Origin: JAKVBH01 sp049800955 | GTDB lineage: Bacteria; Pseudomonadota; Alphaproteobacteria; Rhodobacterales; Rhodobacteraceae | Assembly: GCF_049800955.1 (NCBI RefSeq) | Contig: NZ_JBNAGA010000001.1 | Span: 248,001-312,000 of the forward strand | Length of the DNA stretch: 64,000 nt | Direction: 5' to 3' | Part shown: in pieces, positions 1 to 8,046 of the stretch | Layout of the letters: every line of letters starts with the position of its first letter | Numbering within the stretch: the first letter of the stretch is position 1 | Notes under the pieces: generated by a model | Seen by the model: the letters and a program-made list of their open reading frames with translations, nothing else | Databases searched by the model: none | Told to the model about the DNA's origin: nothing | Program-made: the position numbers and the translations under genes

Positions 1-762
1 CAGGAGCCCCGCCAATGAATGGATCATCGACGTCTCCAAGGCCTCCGTTGGGCTCAGTTCAGGCAGAATGCCCGGCAATCTGGAGGCCAGCATGGATTTG
101 CCCGCGCCGGGCGTGCCGACGTAAATCAAATGGTGGCGGCCAGCGGCTGCGATCTCCAGCGCGCGTTTGGCACGTTCTTGACCTTTGACGTCAGCCAGAT
201 CCTTGTTGACGAAATTGGCCATGACCTCGCCGGGTTCAGAGGGCGGCAGCGGGGATTGTCCAGTGAAATGCCGAACCACGTCCGCCAATGTGGCCGCCCC
301 GATGACCTGTGTGCCGCCGACCCAGGCGGCTTCGCGCCCGGAGGCTTGCGGGCACAAAAGCGCACGATTGTCCTCTGCCGCGGCCATCGCAGCGGGCAAA
401 GCCCCGATGACAGGCATGAGCGCGCCATCAAGAGACAATTCCCCCAGCGCGACTGTGTCTGACACGGCGTCCTCCGGGATGATCCCCAACGCGGCCAACA
501 GCCCCATGGCGATGGGCAAATCGAAGTGAGACCCTTCTTTGGGCAAATCCGCCGGGGAGAGGTTTACGGTGATCTTCTTGGAAGGCAGCGCAATCGACAT
601 CGCTGCAAGTGCGGTCCGGACCCGGTCTCGCGCTTCGGATACGGCCTTGTCGGGCAGCCCCACAATCGAGAAGGACGGCAATCCGGGCGTGACGGCGCAC
701 TGAACCTCGACCTGTCTGGCCGACACCCCTTCAAAGGCCACCGTATATGCGCGCGCAACCAT
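1..762 (-). CDS. comM: YifB/ComM-family Mg-chelatase-like AAA ATPase (N-terminal part, runs off the window)
   Basis: Only the first 254 codons are in the window; the reading frame is open to base 1. The protein starts MVARAYTVAFEGVSARQ, the usual beginning of the YifB/ComM family, followed by a Lon-protease-like N-terminal region and, near residues 215-222, a P-loop GTPGAGKS that opens the AAA domain. ComM is a hexameric helicase that helps branch migration during uptake and integration of transformed DNA. A dprA gene, whose product also handles incoming single-stranded DNA, lies elsewhere in this window. The start is the ATG at 762. The missing part should carry the Walker B and the C-terminal Mg-chelatase region. 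Family assignment is firm; the role in this organism is inferred. Confidence 0.9.
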   Translation of the reverse strand, partial: MVARAYTVAFEGVSARQVEVQCAVTPGLPSFSIVGLPDKAVSEARDRVRTALAAMSIALPSKKITVNLSPADLPKEGSHFDLPIAMGLLAALGIIPEDAVSDTVALGELSLDGALMPVIGALPAAMAAAEDNRALLCPQASGREAAWVGGTQVIGAATLADVVRHFTGQSPLPPSEPGEVMANFVNKDLADVKGQERAKRALEIAAAGRHHLIYVGTPGAGKSMLASRLPGILPELSPTEALETSMIHSLAGLL

Positions 763-844
763 TCCACCTCCTCGCCCAATCACGATTCATCAAGGTTAAC
801 GCTCTGCGCAAAGCGTTTAGAAATCGTTAAACATCGGAAGGCGT

Positions 845-1732
845 TTACGCGGAGGCGGTCAAATCAGTGACCATGTCGATGAACTGGGGCCAGACTTCGG
901 GATCGGCTACGGTTTTGTCTCGGCAAAAGGCATTACAGAAGCCCCAAACGTCTCCATCCATTTCGAGGAAATGCGTGACCGGTTTGCCCGAGTACGGACA
1001 ATGCGCGTTCCGGGCTGGCCCATGCTCAGTCGCCTTCGCCGGTCGAGGCGGCGGCCCCGGCCAGTCTCGTGTGTCAAGGTCCTGAGCATACCAGGGGAGC
1101 GTTTCACCATGCACAAGCCCCATGGCGCGCCACCGGCGGAACGCAGGGTCTTCCAGATGGCGTCCCACATAATCCATCGAGCGCGGCGCCACTGGCAGGG
1201 AGAAGCCCGCGACGCGCGCAGCAACAGGCGCAAAGAAGGCATCCGCCGCGCTGTAGGCTCCGCAGAGCCAGGGTCCGCTGGAGGCATCAAGCGCCTCGGC
1301 CCAAATCGTGTCGAGGCGTGCCAGATCCCGGGCAAGTTCTTCATCCACGGGCACATCGACATAGCTCTTCCGCACATTCATCGGGCAAACACTGCGCAAG
1401 CGCGAAAATCCGCTGTGCATTTCCCCTGCCAGCGACCTTGCCCGGGCGCGCTGGACGGGGTCGCGAGGCCAGATGCTCGCGTCGGGATAGCGTGTCGCAA
1501 GCTCTTCTGCGATTGAGAGAGAGTCCGACGCGATGGCACCATCTGCGAAACTGACTGTGGGAACCGTGCGTGCGGGATAGGCCAGAGCCGTGATTTGATC
1601 ACCGACCGTTTCATCGGCGGAGAAGGGGATCATCACTTGGCTCCGCGCGATGCCAAAGGCCTCGAAGAGCAACCAGCCGCGCAGCGACCAACTCGAATAG
1701 GCATAATCGCCAATATACAATGTGTTTTCCAT
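845..1732 (-). CDS. Glutathione S-transferase-like protein with a C-terminal Cys-rich (YHS/TRASH-like) extension
   Basis: 295 residues. The N-terminal half has a thioredoxin-fold GST domain (YAYSSWSLRGWLL near residue 12, then a helical domain to about residue 200). The last 50 residues are not part of a normal GST: CPYSGKPV at about 245 and FCNAFC at about 265-270, followed by DPEVWPQF. This spacing and the trailing acidic DPE..W pattern resemble the small YHS/TRASH metal-binding domains (CPVTG...YFCC..C...DPE). What is seen is the fusion; metal binding is inferred. A typical GST is about 200-220 residues. The gene is divergent from rpoH, sharing a roughly 200-base intergenic region. Substrate unknown. 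Confidence 0.8.
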   Translation of the reverse strand: MENTLYIGDYAYSSWSLRGWLLFEAFGIARSQVMIPFSADETVGDQITALAYPARTVPTVSFADGAIASDSLSIAEELATRYPDASIWPRDPVQRARARSLAGEMHSGFSRLRSVCPMNVRKSYVDVPVDEELARDLARLDTIWAEALDASSGPWLCGAYSAADAFFAPVAARVAGFSLPVAPRSMDYVGRHLEDPAFRRWRAMGLVHGETLPWYAQDLDTRDWPGPPPRPAKATEHGPARNAHCPYSGKPVTHFLEMDGDVWGFCNAFCRDKTVADPEVWPQFIDMVTDLTASA

Positions 1733-1845
1733 GCCATGAGCCTAGGCGCATGCTTAGCGCAAGAAAAATTCAATTTAGTGATGTGTCGTATCATTTTGTG
1801 TCTAGACGGTTTTTTCTCGACGTAGACGTTTTTTGCTCTAGCGAG

Positions 1846-1874
1846 TGATCCGATCTCGAGGCCTGGGCGTAAAC
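1846..1874 (+). promoter_or_regulatory. Candidate RpoE (ECF sigma-E)-type promoter for rpoH
   Basis: TGATCC at 1846-1851 and TAAAC at 1870-1874, separated by exactly 18 bases. This agrees with the -35 TGATCC and spacing I recall for RpoE/ChrR-controlled promoters of Rhodobacter sphaeroides, where rpoHII is a direct target in the singlet-oxygen response. It lies about 55 bases before the rpoH start codon. The match is read directly; control by an RpoE is inferred, and no rpoE/chrR genes are in this window. Confidence 0.6.
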
Positions 1875-1929
1875 AAATTGTAAGCACCAGGAACGGTGCA
1901 CATAACAACACGCAACGGGAGCTGCATCT

Positions 1930-2808
1930 ATGGCTTTGGACACAACTCGCGATATGTCCCTGTCACGCACCGCAATGAAAGCGGAATTATTGGACGCGGA
2001 AACGGAGCTCCGACTGGCCTATGCTTGGCGAGATGAGCGTGATGAGGCGGCACTCCACCGCTTGATCACGGCCTATATGCGCCTCGCCATTTCAATGGCT
2101 GCCAAGTTCAAGCGCTACGGCGCGCCAATGAACGACCTCATTCAGGAAGCGGGCCTCGGCCTTATGAAAGCGGCCGATAAGTTCGACCCCGATCGCGGCG
2201 TGCGCTTCTCAACTTACGCTGTTTGGTGGATCAAAGCCTCCATTCAGGACTACGTCATGCGCAACTGGTCGATGGTGCGCACAGGCAGCACGTCCTCCCA
2301 GAAATCTCTGTTTTTCAACATGCGCCGGGTTCAGGCGCGTCTGGAGCGCGAAGCGGCAGCGGTTGGTGAGACTTTGGATAAACACCAGATGCGCCGCATG
2401 ATTGCGACGGAGATCGGCGTTCCGCTGCATGACGTCGAGATGATGGAGGGCCGTCTATCCGGCTCGGATTATTCGCTGAACGCGACGCAATCCGTCGAAG
2501 ACGAAGGGCGCGAGTGGATCGATACGCTCGAAGATGAAGGCGCGCAGGCGGCTGAAACGGTTGAGCACGATCTCGACAACGACCAGTTGCGCCAATGGTT
2601 GCTGGTTGCCCTGCACTCGCTGAATGAGCGTGAGCGGTTCATCGTGACCGAGCGCAAGCTCAAGGATCAGGCACGGACCCTTGAAAGCCTCGGCCAAGAG
2701 CTGGGGCTGTCCAAAGAGCGGGTGCGCCAGCTGGAGGCCGCAGCCTTTCAGAAGATGCGCAAGTCGCTTGAAGGTCAGAGCCGTGAGGTGCATTCGTTCC
2801 TCGCATGA
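1930..2808 (+). CDS. rpoH: RNA polymerase sigma-32 family factor (RpoHII-like)
   Basis: 292 residues. Sigma region 2 is clear (LIQEAGLGLMKAADKFDP, residues 70-87; FSTYAVWWIKASIQDYV, 93-109). The RpoH box QKSLFFNMRR sits at 124-133 in place of the classical QRKLFFNLR. Region 4 ends with a helix-turn-helix LSKERVRQLE near residue 260. Length fits heat-shock sigma factors. Rhodobacterales usually have two RpoH proteins; the RpoE-type promoter in front suggests this is the RpoHII paralogue used in the singlet-oxygen/photooxidative response. The ATG at 1930 follows a CGGGAG ribosome site. Its stop overlaps the next gene (ATGA), so the two are probably translated together. Assignment to the II paralogue rests on context, not on sequence comparison. 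Confidence 0.88.
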   Translation: MALDTTRDMSLSRTAMKAELLDAETELRLAYAWRDERDEAALHRLITAYMRLAISMAAKFKRYGAPMNDLIQEAGLGLMKAADKFDPDRGVRFSTYAVWWIKASIQDYVMRNWSMVRTGSTSSQKSLFFNMRRVQARLEREAAAVGETLDKHQMRRMIATEIGVPLHDVEMMEGRLSGSDYSLNATQSVEDEGREWIDTLEDEGAQAAETVEHDLDNDQLRQWLLVALHSLNERERFIVTERKLKDQARTLESLGQELGLSKERVRQLEAAAFQKMRKSLEGQSREVHSFLA

Positions 2809-3566
2809 AACACCTTCTGACTATCCTCCTGTTCGTCAGCCCGTTGCCACTGGCAGCGGGCTTTTTGACATCTGATGTTGTTGTGCTTGGTGAGATTCAC
2901 GACAATCCACATCATCACGCCCGTCAGGCGGAATTGATTGCGGAGATCGCACCAACGGCCGTCGTCTTTGAGATGTTGCGGCCCGAGGAAGCCGAATTGA
3001 TCGATGACACGCCGCGCGTTGAGGAAAACATGCGGGTTCAGGCCGGCGAGGCAGAGTGGTCCAATATGCTGGACTATCTGGATGTGCTTCTTGCAAGCCC
3101 GAAAATCATTGGCGCAGCGCTCCCGCGTGAGGATGTGCGCCGGGCCTTCAGCGAAAGTGCTGCGGCTGTGTTTGGGCCGGATGCGCAGGCTTATGGTCTG
3201 GCCGATGCCGTGGCCCCTGACCAATTGGAGATCCGCAAGGAGCTTCAGTTCATGTCGCATTGTGAGGCGATGCCATTGGAGATGATGGGCGGCATGGTTG
3301 AGGCGCAGCGTCTCCGGGACGCGGCTTTCGCCCGCACTGTGCTGGAGGCTCTGAATGAATTCGGCGCGCCTGTGGTCTTGATCACAGGCAATGGTCATGC
3401 GCGCACCGACTGGGGCGTGCCTGCCTTTCTCGAAGCGGCGCGGCCGGAGGTGAGCGTACATGCTCTGGGCCAGGGGGAGACGGGCGCGAGCCTGAGTGCG
3501 CCCTTTGATGCCGTCGAAGTCTGGCCCACCATCGAGCGGCCCGACCCCTGCGAAGCGTTCAAGTAA
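2805..3566 (+). CDS. ChaN-like haem-binding/Tiki-superfamily protein, exported
   Basis: 253 residues with a signal peptide at 1-18 (MKHLLTILLFVSPLPLAAG). VVLGEIHDNPHHH near residue 27 and GNGHARTDWGVPAFL near 197 are the signature ends of the ChaN/EreA/Tiki fold, in which conserved Glu and His residues form a putative metal or haem site. ChaN proteins bind stacked haem and are thought to help iron uptake. Translation is coupled to rpoH through a 4-base overlap, so the product may be induced with the stress sigma factor, which would suit haem handling in photooxidative stress; that link is inference. Convergent with the DM13 gene, 9 bases apart. Confidence 0.75.
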   Translation: MKHLLTILLFVSPLPLAAGFLTSDVVVLGEIHDNPHHHARQAELIAEIAPTAVVFEMLRPEEAELIDDTPRVEENMRVQAGEAEWSNMLDYLDVLLASPKIIGAALPREDVRRAFSESAAAVFGPDAQAYGLADAVAPDQLEIRKELQFMSHCEAMPLEMMGGMVEAQRLRDAAFARTVLEALNEFGAPVVLITGNGHARTDWGVPAFLEAARPEVSVHALGQGETGASLSAPFDAVEVWPTIERPDPCEAFK

Positions 3567-3575
3567 ACCTGAGCT

Positions 3576-4049
3576 TCACGGCGCGTATTGCGCGGCGGTG
3601 ATGAATTCTCCGAAGCTTTCGCACCAGACGACAACGGTGGTGTATTGCGTAACATCGATCCCGGCGGGGATATCGAGCAAGAAGCCTGCAAAGGTTTTGA
3701 CATCGCCGACAAGCGCTGCGCTGTCCTTGATCGGATTGAATTCGTCCTCGTGTTCCACGAATTCCTTGGTGAGGTAGACTTTGTAATCCGGCCCGGGTGC
3801 AAGAGCGCCTTCGTGGATGATCTGTGTCTCAGTAAGGCTGATCGTGCCTTCCCCCCAATGCAGGAAATCACTGCCGCGCAGATCGCGCGTCAGCTCGGCT
3901 GAAAACATCGCGCTTTGGGCCTGCGCTTCAAGCATGTCGGCATCGGGGCTGTCAGGCGCGGTCAGGATTGGCAGCAGGTAGACGCCAAGTGCAAAACCAA
4001 TGGCCAGAGCGACCCCGTGAGACGTAACAAAAAGGATCAGTCGCCGCAT
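3576..4049 (-). CDS. Membrane-anchored DM13-domain protein
   Basis: 157 residues. One N-terminal membrane segment (about residues 7-29, no clear cleavage site), then a DM13 domain: GPDYKVYLT, IPAGIDVTQYTTVVVWCESFGEFI. The Trp-Cys of VVVWC is the conserved cysteine that led others to propose a redox role for DM13 domains. The product would face the periplasm. It has its own promoter region (divergent from coaBC by about 110 bases) and converges on the ChaN-like gene. Function in bacteria is not established. Confidence 0.75.
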   Translation of the reverse strand: MRRLILFVTSHGVALAIGFALGVYLLPILTAPDSPDADMLEAQAQSAMFSAELTRDLRGSDFLHWGEGTISLTETQIIHEGALAPGPDYKVYLTKEFVEHEDEFNPIKDSAALVGDVKTFAGFLLDIPAGIDVTQYTTVVVWCESFGEFITAAQYAP

Positions 4050-4161
4050 ATGCCTATCTCCTGCCTATCGCGCCGAGTGTGGCGCGGTGCGCGCGCAAGG
4101 TCAAACGTGAGGCCCATGGACAAGGCCGGACACGCGACCTAATCTGTTGGGCACCGATCAT

Positions 4162-5376
4162 ATGGGGACGAGCCAAGTGCTTTCAGGCAAACGCATTCTT
4201 CTCATTCTGGGGGGCGGGATTGCCGCCTTCAAATGCCTTGATCTGATCCGGCGCCTGCGCGAACGCGGCGCGGATGTGACCCCTGTCATGACGCGGGCGG
4301 CGGAGCAGTTCGTCACGCCGTTGTCTGTCTCGGCGCTGGCGGGTGAAGAGGTGCATCGGGATTTGTTCGATCTCACCAAGGAAGCGGAAATGGGGCATAT
4401 TCAACTGTCTCGCAGCGCGGATCTGGTCGTCGTTGCACCGGCAACTGCGGATCTCCTGGCAAAGATGGCAAATGGGCTCGCCGGTGATCTGGCATCCACC
4501 TTGCTCATGGCGACCGATACGCCTGTGATGGCGGTGCCTGCGATGAATGTGCGGATGTTCCTGCACCCGTCGACGCAAAGAAATGTCGCGCAGCTCAAGG
4601 CCGATGGGATCGAGATGGTGGGCCCGGTCGAAGGGGATATGGCCTGCGGCGAATATGGCCCCGGCCGCATGGTTGAGGTACCTGACATTTTGGCGGCCAT
4701 TGAGAACCATTTCGGGCCCAAGCCCCTGAGCGGAAAGCGCATTCTTGTGACGTCCGGGCCAACGCACGAGCCGATCGATCCCGTGCGCTACATTGCCAAC
4801 CGCTCCTCTGGTGCCCAGGGAACCGCGCTGGGGGAGGCGTTGCGCAACCTCGGCGCAGATGTCGTGTTTGTCACGGGGCCCGCAGATGTTGCGCCGCCCA
4901 GCGGAGTGTCGGTGGTGCAGGTACAAACGGCGCAGCAAATGCTGGAGGCGGTGCAGGCTTCCTTGCCCTGCGATGCAGCCGTCTTTGCCGCAGCGGTTGC
5001 CGATTGGCGGGTTCTGACGCAATCCCACAGCAAGATCAAAAAGCAAAACGGGGCTTTGCCTGTTCTGGAATTCGCGGAAAACCCGGACATCCTCGCAACG
5101 ATCTCCCACATGAGCGAAGGCCGTCCCGGGCTGGTCGTTGGCTTTGCCGCTGAAACAGATGATGTGCTGGCCCATGCGCAGGCCAAGCGCGCCCGCAAGG
5201 GGTGCGACTGGATTGTGGCCAACGATGTCAGCCCGGAGACGGGCATTATGGGCGGCCATGAAAACGCTGTGAGCCTGTTGAGCGACGCAGGTGTCGAGGA
5301 TTGGCCCCGGATGGACAAGGCGGATGTAGCCCAGCGGCTTGCAGAGCGGATCGCCACAGCGCTTGCAGCGACCTGA
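4162..5376 (+). CDS. coaBC: Bifunctional phosphopantothenoylcysteine decarboxylase / phosphopantothenate-cysteine ligase
   Basis: 404 residues; makes 4'-phosphopantetheine for coenzyme A. The N-terminal CoaC flavoprotein half shows the catalytic His in MGHIQLSRSADL, the VPAMNVRM substrate clamp and the active Cys in ACGEYGPGRM. The CoaB half begins about residue 190 with KRILVTSGPTHEPIDPVRY and contains AAVADW. I chose the ATG at 4162; a TTG at 4147 in the same frame is possible and neither has a strong ribosome site. It begins a coaBC-dut-moeB run on the same strand. Confidence 0.94.
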   Translation: MGTSQVLSGKRILLILGGGIAAFKCLDLIRRLRERGADVTPVMTRAAEQFVTPLSVSALAGEEVHRDLFDLTKEAEMGHIQLSRSADLVVVAPATADLLAKMANGLAGDLASTLLMATDTPVMAVPAMNVRMFLHPSTQRNVAQLKADGIEMVGPVEGDMACGEYGPGRMVEVPDILAAIENHFGPKPLSGKRILVTSGPTHEPIDPVRYIANRSSGAQGTALGEALRNLGADVVFVTGPADVAPPSGVSVVQVQTAQQMLEAVQASLPCDAAVFAAAVADWRVLTQSHSKIKKQNGALPVLEFAENPDILATISHMSEGRPGLVVGFAAETDDVLAHAQAKRARKGCDWIVANDVSPETGIMGGHENAVSLLSDAGVEDWPRMDKADVAQRLAERIATALAAT

Positions 5377-5418
5377 GTGCGCATCCAGCGGGATATGTGA
5401 AACCAGATTGGGAACTCA

Positions 5419-5871
5419 ATGCGGGTTGATGTGACGTGGGATGACGGGGCAGATAAGGATATTCCATTGCCCCAATATGAAACGGCTGGAGCTGCCGGAG
5501 CGGATGTGCGCGCCAATTTTCCGGATCGCAAAGCGTACTTGCTCACTTCTGGTGCGCGTCTCTTGGTGCCCACCGGGTTGCGGATCGCGGTGCCAGAGGG
5601 GTTTGAGATCCAGCTGAGGCCACGCTCCGGGCTGGCGCTCAAACATGGGATCACATTGCCCAACAGCCCGGGCACAATTGACAGCGATTATCGCGGGCCA
5701 CTGGGCGTGATCGTTCTAAATGCGGGACAGGATGACTTTATCATAGAGCATGGGATGAGGATCGCGCAGATGGTTTTGGTACCGGTAATTCAGGCCCGGT
5801 TTCATATGGTGGACGCGCTGGAAGCCACTTCGCGGGGCGCGGGCGGCTTTGGCTCGACAGGTGTGTCCTGA
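5419..5871 (+). CDS. dut: dUTP diphosphatase
   Basis: 150 residues, the usual length of the homotrimeric dUTPase, which hydrolyses dUTP to dUMP and so keeps uracil out of DNA. The family motifs appear in order: AGADVRA (1), RPRSGLALKHGI (2), GTIDSDYRGPLGVIVLN (3, with the catalytic Asp), and the C-terminal RGAGGFGSTG arm (5) that closes over the substrate. ATG at 5419 follows GGGAAC. 42 bases after coaBC, as often seen in proteobacteria; stop and next start overlap as TGATG. Confidence 0.96.
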   Translation: MRVDVTWDDGADKDIPLPQYETAGAAGADVRANFPDRKAYLLTSGARLLVPTGLRIAVPEGFEIQLRPRSGLALKHGITLPNSPGTIDSDYRGPLGVIVLNAGQDDFIIEHGMRIAQMVLVPVIQARFHMVDALEATSRGAGGFGSTGVS

Positions 5872-6926
5872 TGCTGGTTGTCTTGGCGATGGCGGCAGCG
5901 CTTTGGGGCATCGGCGCTGCGATGGGCATGCCGCGCGCGGCGCGGTTGCCCATGATCGGCCTGCTTCTTGTGGCCGTTGTTGGCCTGCAGGTGATTTTGC
6001 CGGATGGGCATCCTTTGCGCGAAGCCACTGGCGGAAGCGCTGAGATTTGGCTCTTTCTAGCGGGCGCTTTTGGCGTCGTTCTGGCCTATCGCCTCGTATG
6101 GCGTCGGCTGAAAGGCGCCGCGGAGGCCAAAGAGGCCGCTGATGCGCCTGCAAAGGTGCCGGGGCAGTTCTCCGAGACCGAGTTGGAGCGCTACGCCCGC
6201 CACATTGTCCTGCGTGAGATCGGCGGGCCGGGTCAGCAGCGCTTGGCCAAGGGCCGGGTTCTGGTGATTGGAGCAGGGGGCCTTGGTGCGCCAGCGTTGC
6301 AATACTTGGCGGCTGCCGGTGTTGGCACCATCGGGATCATTGATGACGATGTCGTCGAAAACGCCAATCTCCAGCGTCAAGTCATCCACCTAGATGCACG
6401 GATCGGCATGCCCAAGGTCTTTTCCGCGCAGGCCGCACTTGAGGCGCAAAACCCTCACATCACCATCAAGCCCTATCATCGACGCCTCAGCGAGGACATC
6501 GCGCAGGACCTTTTCGACGATTATGATCTGGTGCTGGACGGTACGGACAATTTCGAGACGCGATATCTGGCCAACCGCACTGCTGTCGGGGCGGGTATTC
6601 CTTTGATCTCAGGCGCGCTCAGCCAGTGGGAAGGCCAGGTGTCTGTCTTTGACCCGAGCCGCGGCGCGCCGTGCTACGAGTGCGTTTTTGACACACCGCC
6701 CCAGCCCGGTATCGCGCCGTCCTGTGCGGAAGCAGGTGTGTTGGGGCCTCTGCCGGGCGTCGTTGGCGCCATGATGGCCGTCGAGACCATCAAACTGCTG
6801 ACGGACGCTGGGGCCCCCTTGCGGGGTGAGATGCTGATCTATGATGCGCTGTGGTCCGAAACCCGTAAAATTGCCATCGCACCGCGCGCCGGGTGTCCGA
6901 CATGCGGCGGAAGGCAGGTCAGCTAG
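5871..6926 (+). CDS. moeB: MoeB/ThiF-type adenylyltransferase with an N-terminal membrane region
   Basis: 351 residues against about 250 for a normal MoeB. Residues 1-76 contain three hydrophobic stretches (about 2-18, 25-42, 57-76) ending in a basic/Ala-rich linker. The E1-like domain follows from about residue 100: nucleotide motif VIGAGGLGAPALQYL, the R-finger sequence NLQRQVIH, DGTDNFETRY, the CYEC and CPTCGG zinc-binding pairs, and PSCAEAGVLGPLPG. MoeB activates MoaD by C-terminal adenylation for molybdopterin synthesis; ThiF relatives act on ThiS. The membrane part would tether the enzyme to the inner membrane, which is unusual. Choice between MoeB and other E1-like roles is open. Confidence 0.85.
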   Translation: MLVVLAMAAALWGIGAAMGMPRAARLPMIGLLLVAVVGLQVILPDGHPLREATGGSAEIWLFLAGAFGVVLAYRLVWRRLKGAAEAKEAADAPAKVPGQFSETELERYARHIVLREIGGPGQQRLAKGRVLVIGAGGLGAPALQYLAAAGVGTIGIIDDDVVENANLQRQVIHLDARIGMPKVFSAQAALEAQNPHITIKPYHRRLSEDIAQDLFDDYDLVLDGTDNFETRYLANRTAVGAGIPLISGALSQWEGQVSVFDPSRGAPCYECVFDTPPQPGIAPSCAEAGVLGPLPGVVGAMMAVETIKLLTDAGAPLRGEMLIYDALWSETRKIAIAPRAGCPTCGGRQVS

Positions 6927-6932
6927 GGCGCT

Positions 6933-7433
6933 TCAAGCGCGCCCGTAGGCCTCGGCCATGGCAACCTGCATTGCGTCGCGTGGGGCTTGATCGCCCCAGA
7001 CCACAAGCTGAAACGCAGGATAGTACCGCTCGGCGGACATGACGGCCGCTGAAATCATCGTGTCGATCTGATCGGGTGAGGCGTGTTGGCCGCCGGCGAG
7101 GACCAGACCGTATCGATAGACCATCAGCTTATGGCTGCCCCACCAGGTAAACGCGCCCGCCCAGCACTGGTCATTCACATGGTTCAGCGTATCGAGCAGC
7201 TCCGGCATCTTGTGCTCGGGCGGCTCCATCTCGAACGTGCAGATTAGGCGCAGTGTTTCATCATAGCCGGACCAGGCCAGCGTGATCGAATAGGTTCGCC
7301 ATTGCCCTTCAACGGCCATGGCGATTTGATCATCGTGGATCCTGTCAAAATCCCAATCGTGATGTTCTGCGATATGCTCGACGATATCGATGGGATGCAC
7401 ATCCTCATCGAAAAAGGCCTCGGATTCAGCCAT
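6933..7433 (-). CDS. YbjN-domain protein
   Basis: 166 residues from the ATG at 7433, which has GAGG eight bases upstream; a GTG at 7442 is the longer alternative. The sequence (HPIDIVEHIAEHHDWDFDR near the start, then an alpha/beta fold resembling type III secretion chaperones) matches the YbjN family common in alphaproteobacteria. Such proteins are proposed to influence stress tolerance and motility in E. coli, without known biochemistry. Convergent with moeB, 6 bases apart. A perfect inverted repeat lies just upstream of its ribosome site. Confidence 0.75.
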   Translation of the reverse strand: MAESEAFFDEDVHPIDIVEHIAEHHDWDFDRIHDDQIAMAVEGQWRTYSITLAWSGYDETLRLICTFEMEPPEHKMPELLDTLNHVNDQCWAGAFTWWGSHKLMVYRYGLVLAGGQHASPDQIDTMISAAVMSAERYYPAFQLVVWGDQAPRDAMQVAMAEAYGRA

Positions 7434-7455
7434 TTGCGCCACCTCATTTGTTATG

Positions 7456-7488
7456 TAGCGCTTGGGAAATGGCAGCGCCCAAGCGCTA
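7456..7488 (-). repeat. Perfect 11-bp inverted repeat in the ybjN leader
   Basis: TAGCGCTTGGG at 7456-7466 and its exact complement CCCAAGCGCTA at 7478-7488, with an 11-base loop. It lies between ubiK and ybjN, about 20 bases upstream of the chosen ybjN start. No T-tract follows on the ybjN strand, so a simple intrinsic terminator is doubtful; a transcript-stability or leader structure is possible. The rest of the gap 7489-7706 holds a weak AGGGAC/GTCCCT repeat and no gene I can support. Confidence 0.6.
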
Positions 7489-7706
7489 GGTGCCTGCTCT
7501 AGGGACTGTGTTTGCCTGTGTCCCTACACCTATATGGTGGGGCCTGAGAGGGGGGCGTGTAAAGGGGAAGTTTGTGGACAAGTCGGGAAAATACCCCTGC
7601 TGAGGGCAGTTTTCTGTGGATGTTAATGAAGAATGAACAAAAATGGCCGCCAAGCCCGTTCCCACACCGCATGAAGGCGCGCGGGATGCATGGGCGAAGA
7701 AGCGGT

Positions 7707-7949
7707 CTATTTCTTGGCTTCGAGCGCGTCCAGACGGGCTTTCAGGGCCTCGTTTTCTTCGCGGGCTTTCTGCGCCATCGCGCGCACGGCGTCGAATTCT
7801 TCGCGCGTGACGAAGTCTCGGTCGGCCAGCCAGCGATCCATCATCGAGCTCATGGCTGTCTCGGCTTCCTGACGGGCCCCCTGCGCCACGCCCATGGCGT
7901 TGGTGAACAATTGGGACATGTCGTCAAAGATTTTGTTGCGCGTTTGCAT
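7707..7949 (-). CDS. ubiK: UbiK-family ubiquinone biosynthesis accessory factor (YqiC/BMFP)
   Basis: 80 residues, MQTRNKIFDDMSQLFTNAMG, then a polar linker and a C-terminal coiled coil (about residues 48-78, EEFDAVRAMAQKAREENEAL) ending in KK. This is the membrane-fusogenic BMFP/YqiC family; in E. coli UbiK helps the Ubi complex make ubiquinone in aerobic conditions by binding UbiJ and lipids. Divergent from lgt with a 97-base gap, a neighbourhood seen in other Rhodobacterales. Confidence 0.85.
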   Translation of the reverse strand: MQTRNKIFDDMSQLFTNAMGVAQGARQEAETAMSSMMDRWLADRDFVTREEFDAVRAMAQKAREENEALKARLDALEAKK

Positions 7950-8046
7950 GGGGCGAAGCTCCCTGTTTCACTTTGTCTCTATATGGGGCGCTTGGCGGGC
8001 AAGCACAAGGTTGACCTCTGTCGCAGGGGAGTGCACGACACACGGC

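Noticed and set aside
798..817. AACGCT/AGCGTT repeat after the GST gene as a terminator
   Set aside because: Only 6 bp with an 8-base loop and no T-run on the relevant strand.
7443..7706. Possible replication origin (TTGTGGACA and TGTGGATGT near 7570-7625)
   Set aside because: Each deviates from the DnaA consensus and there is no AT-rich unwinding region or neighbouring dnaA, parAB or hemE.
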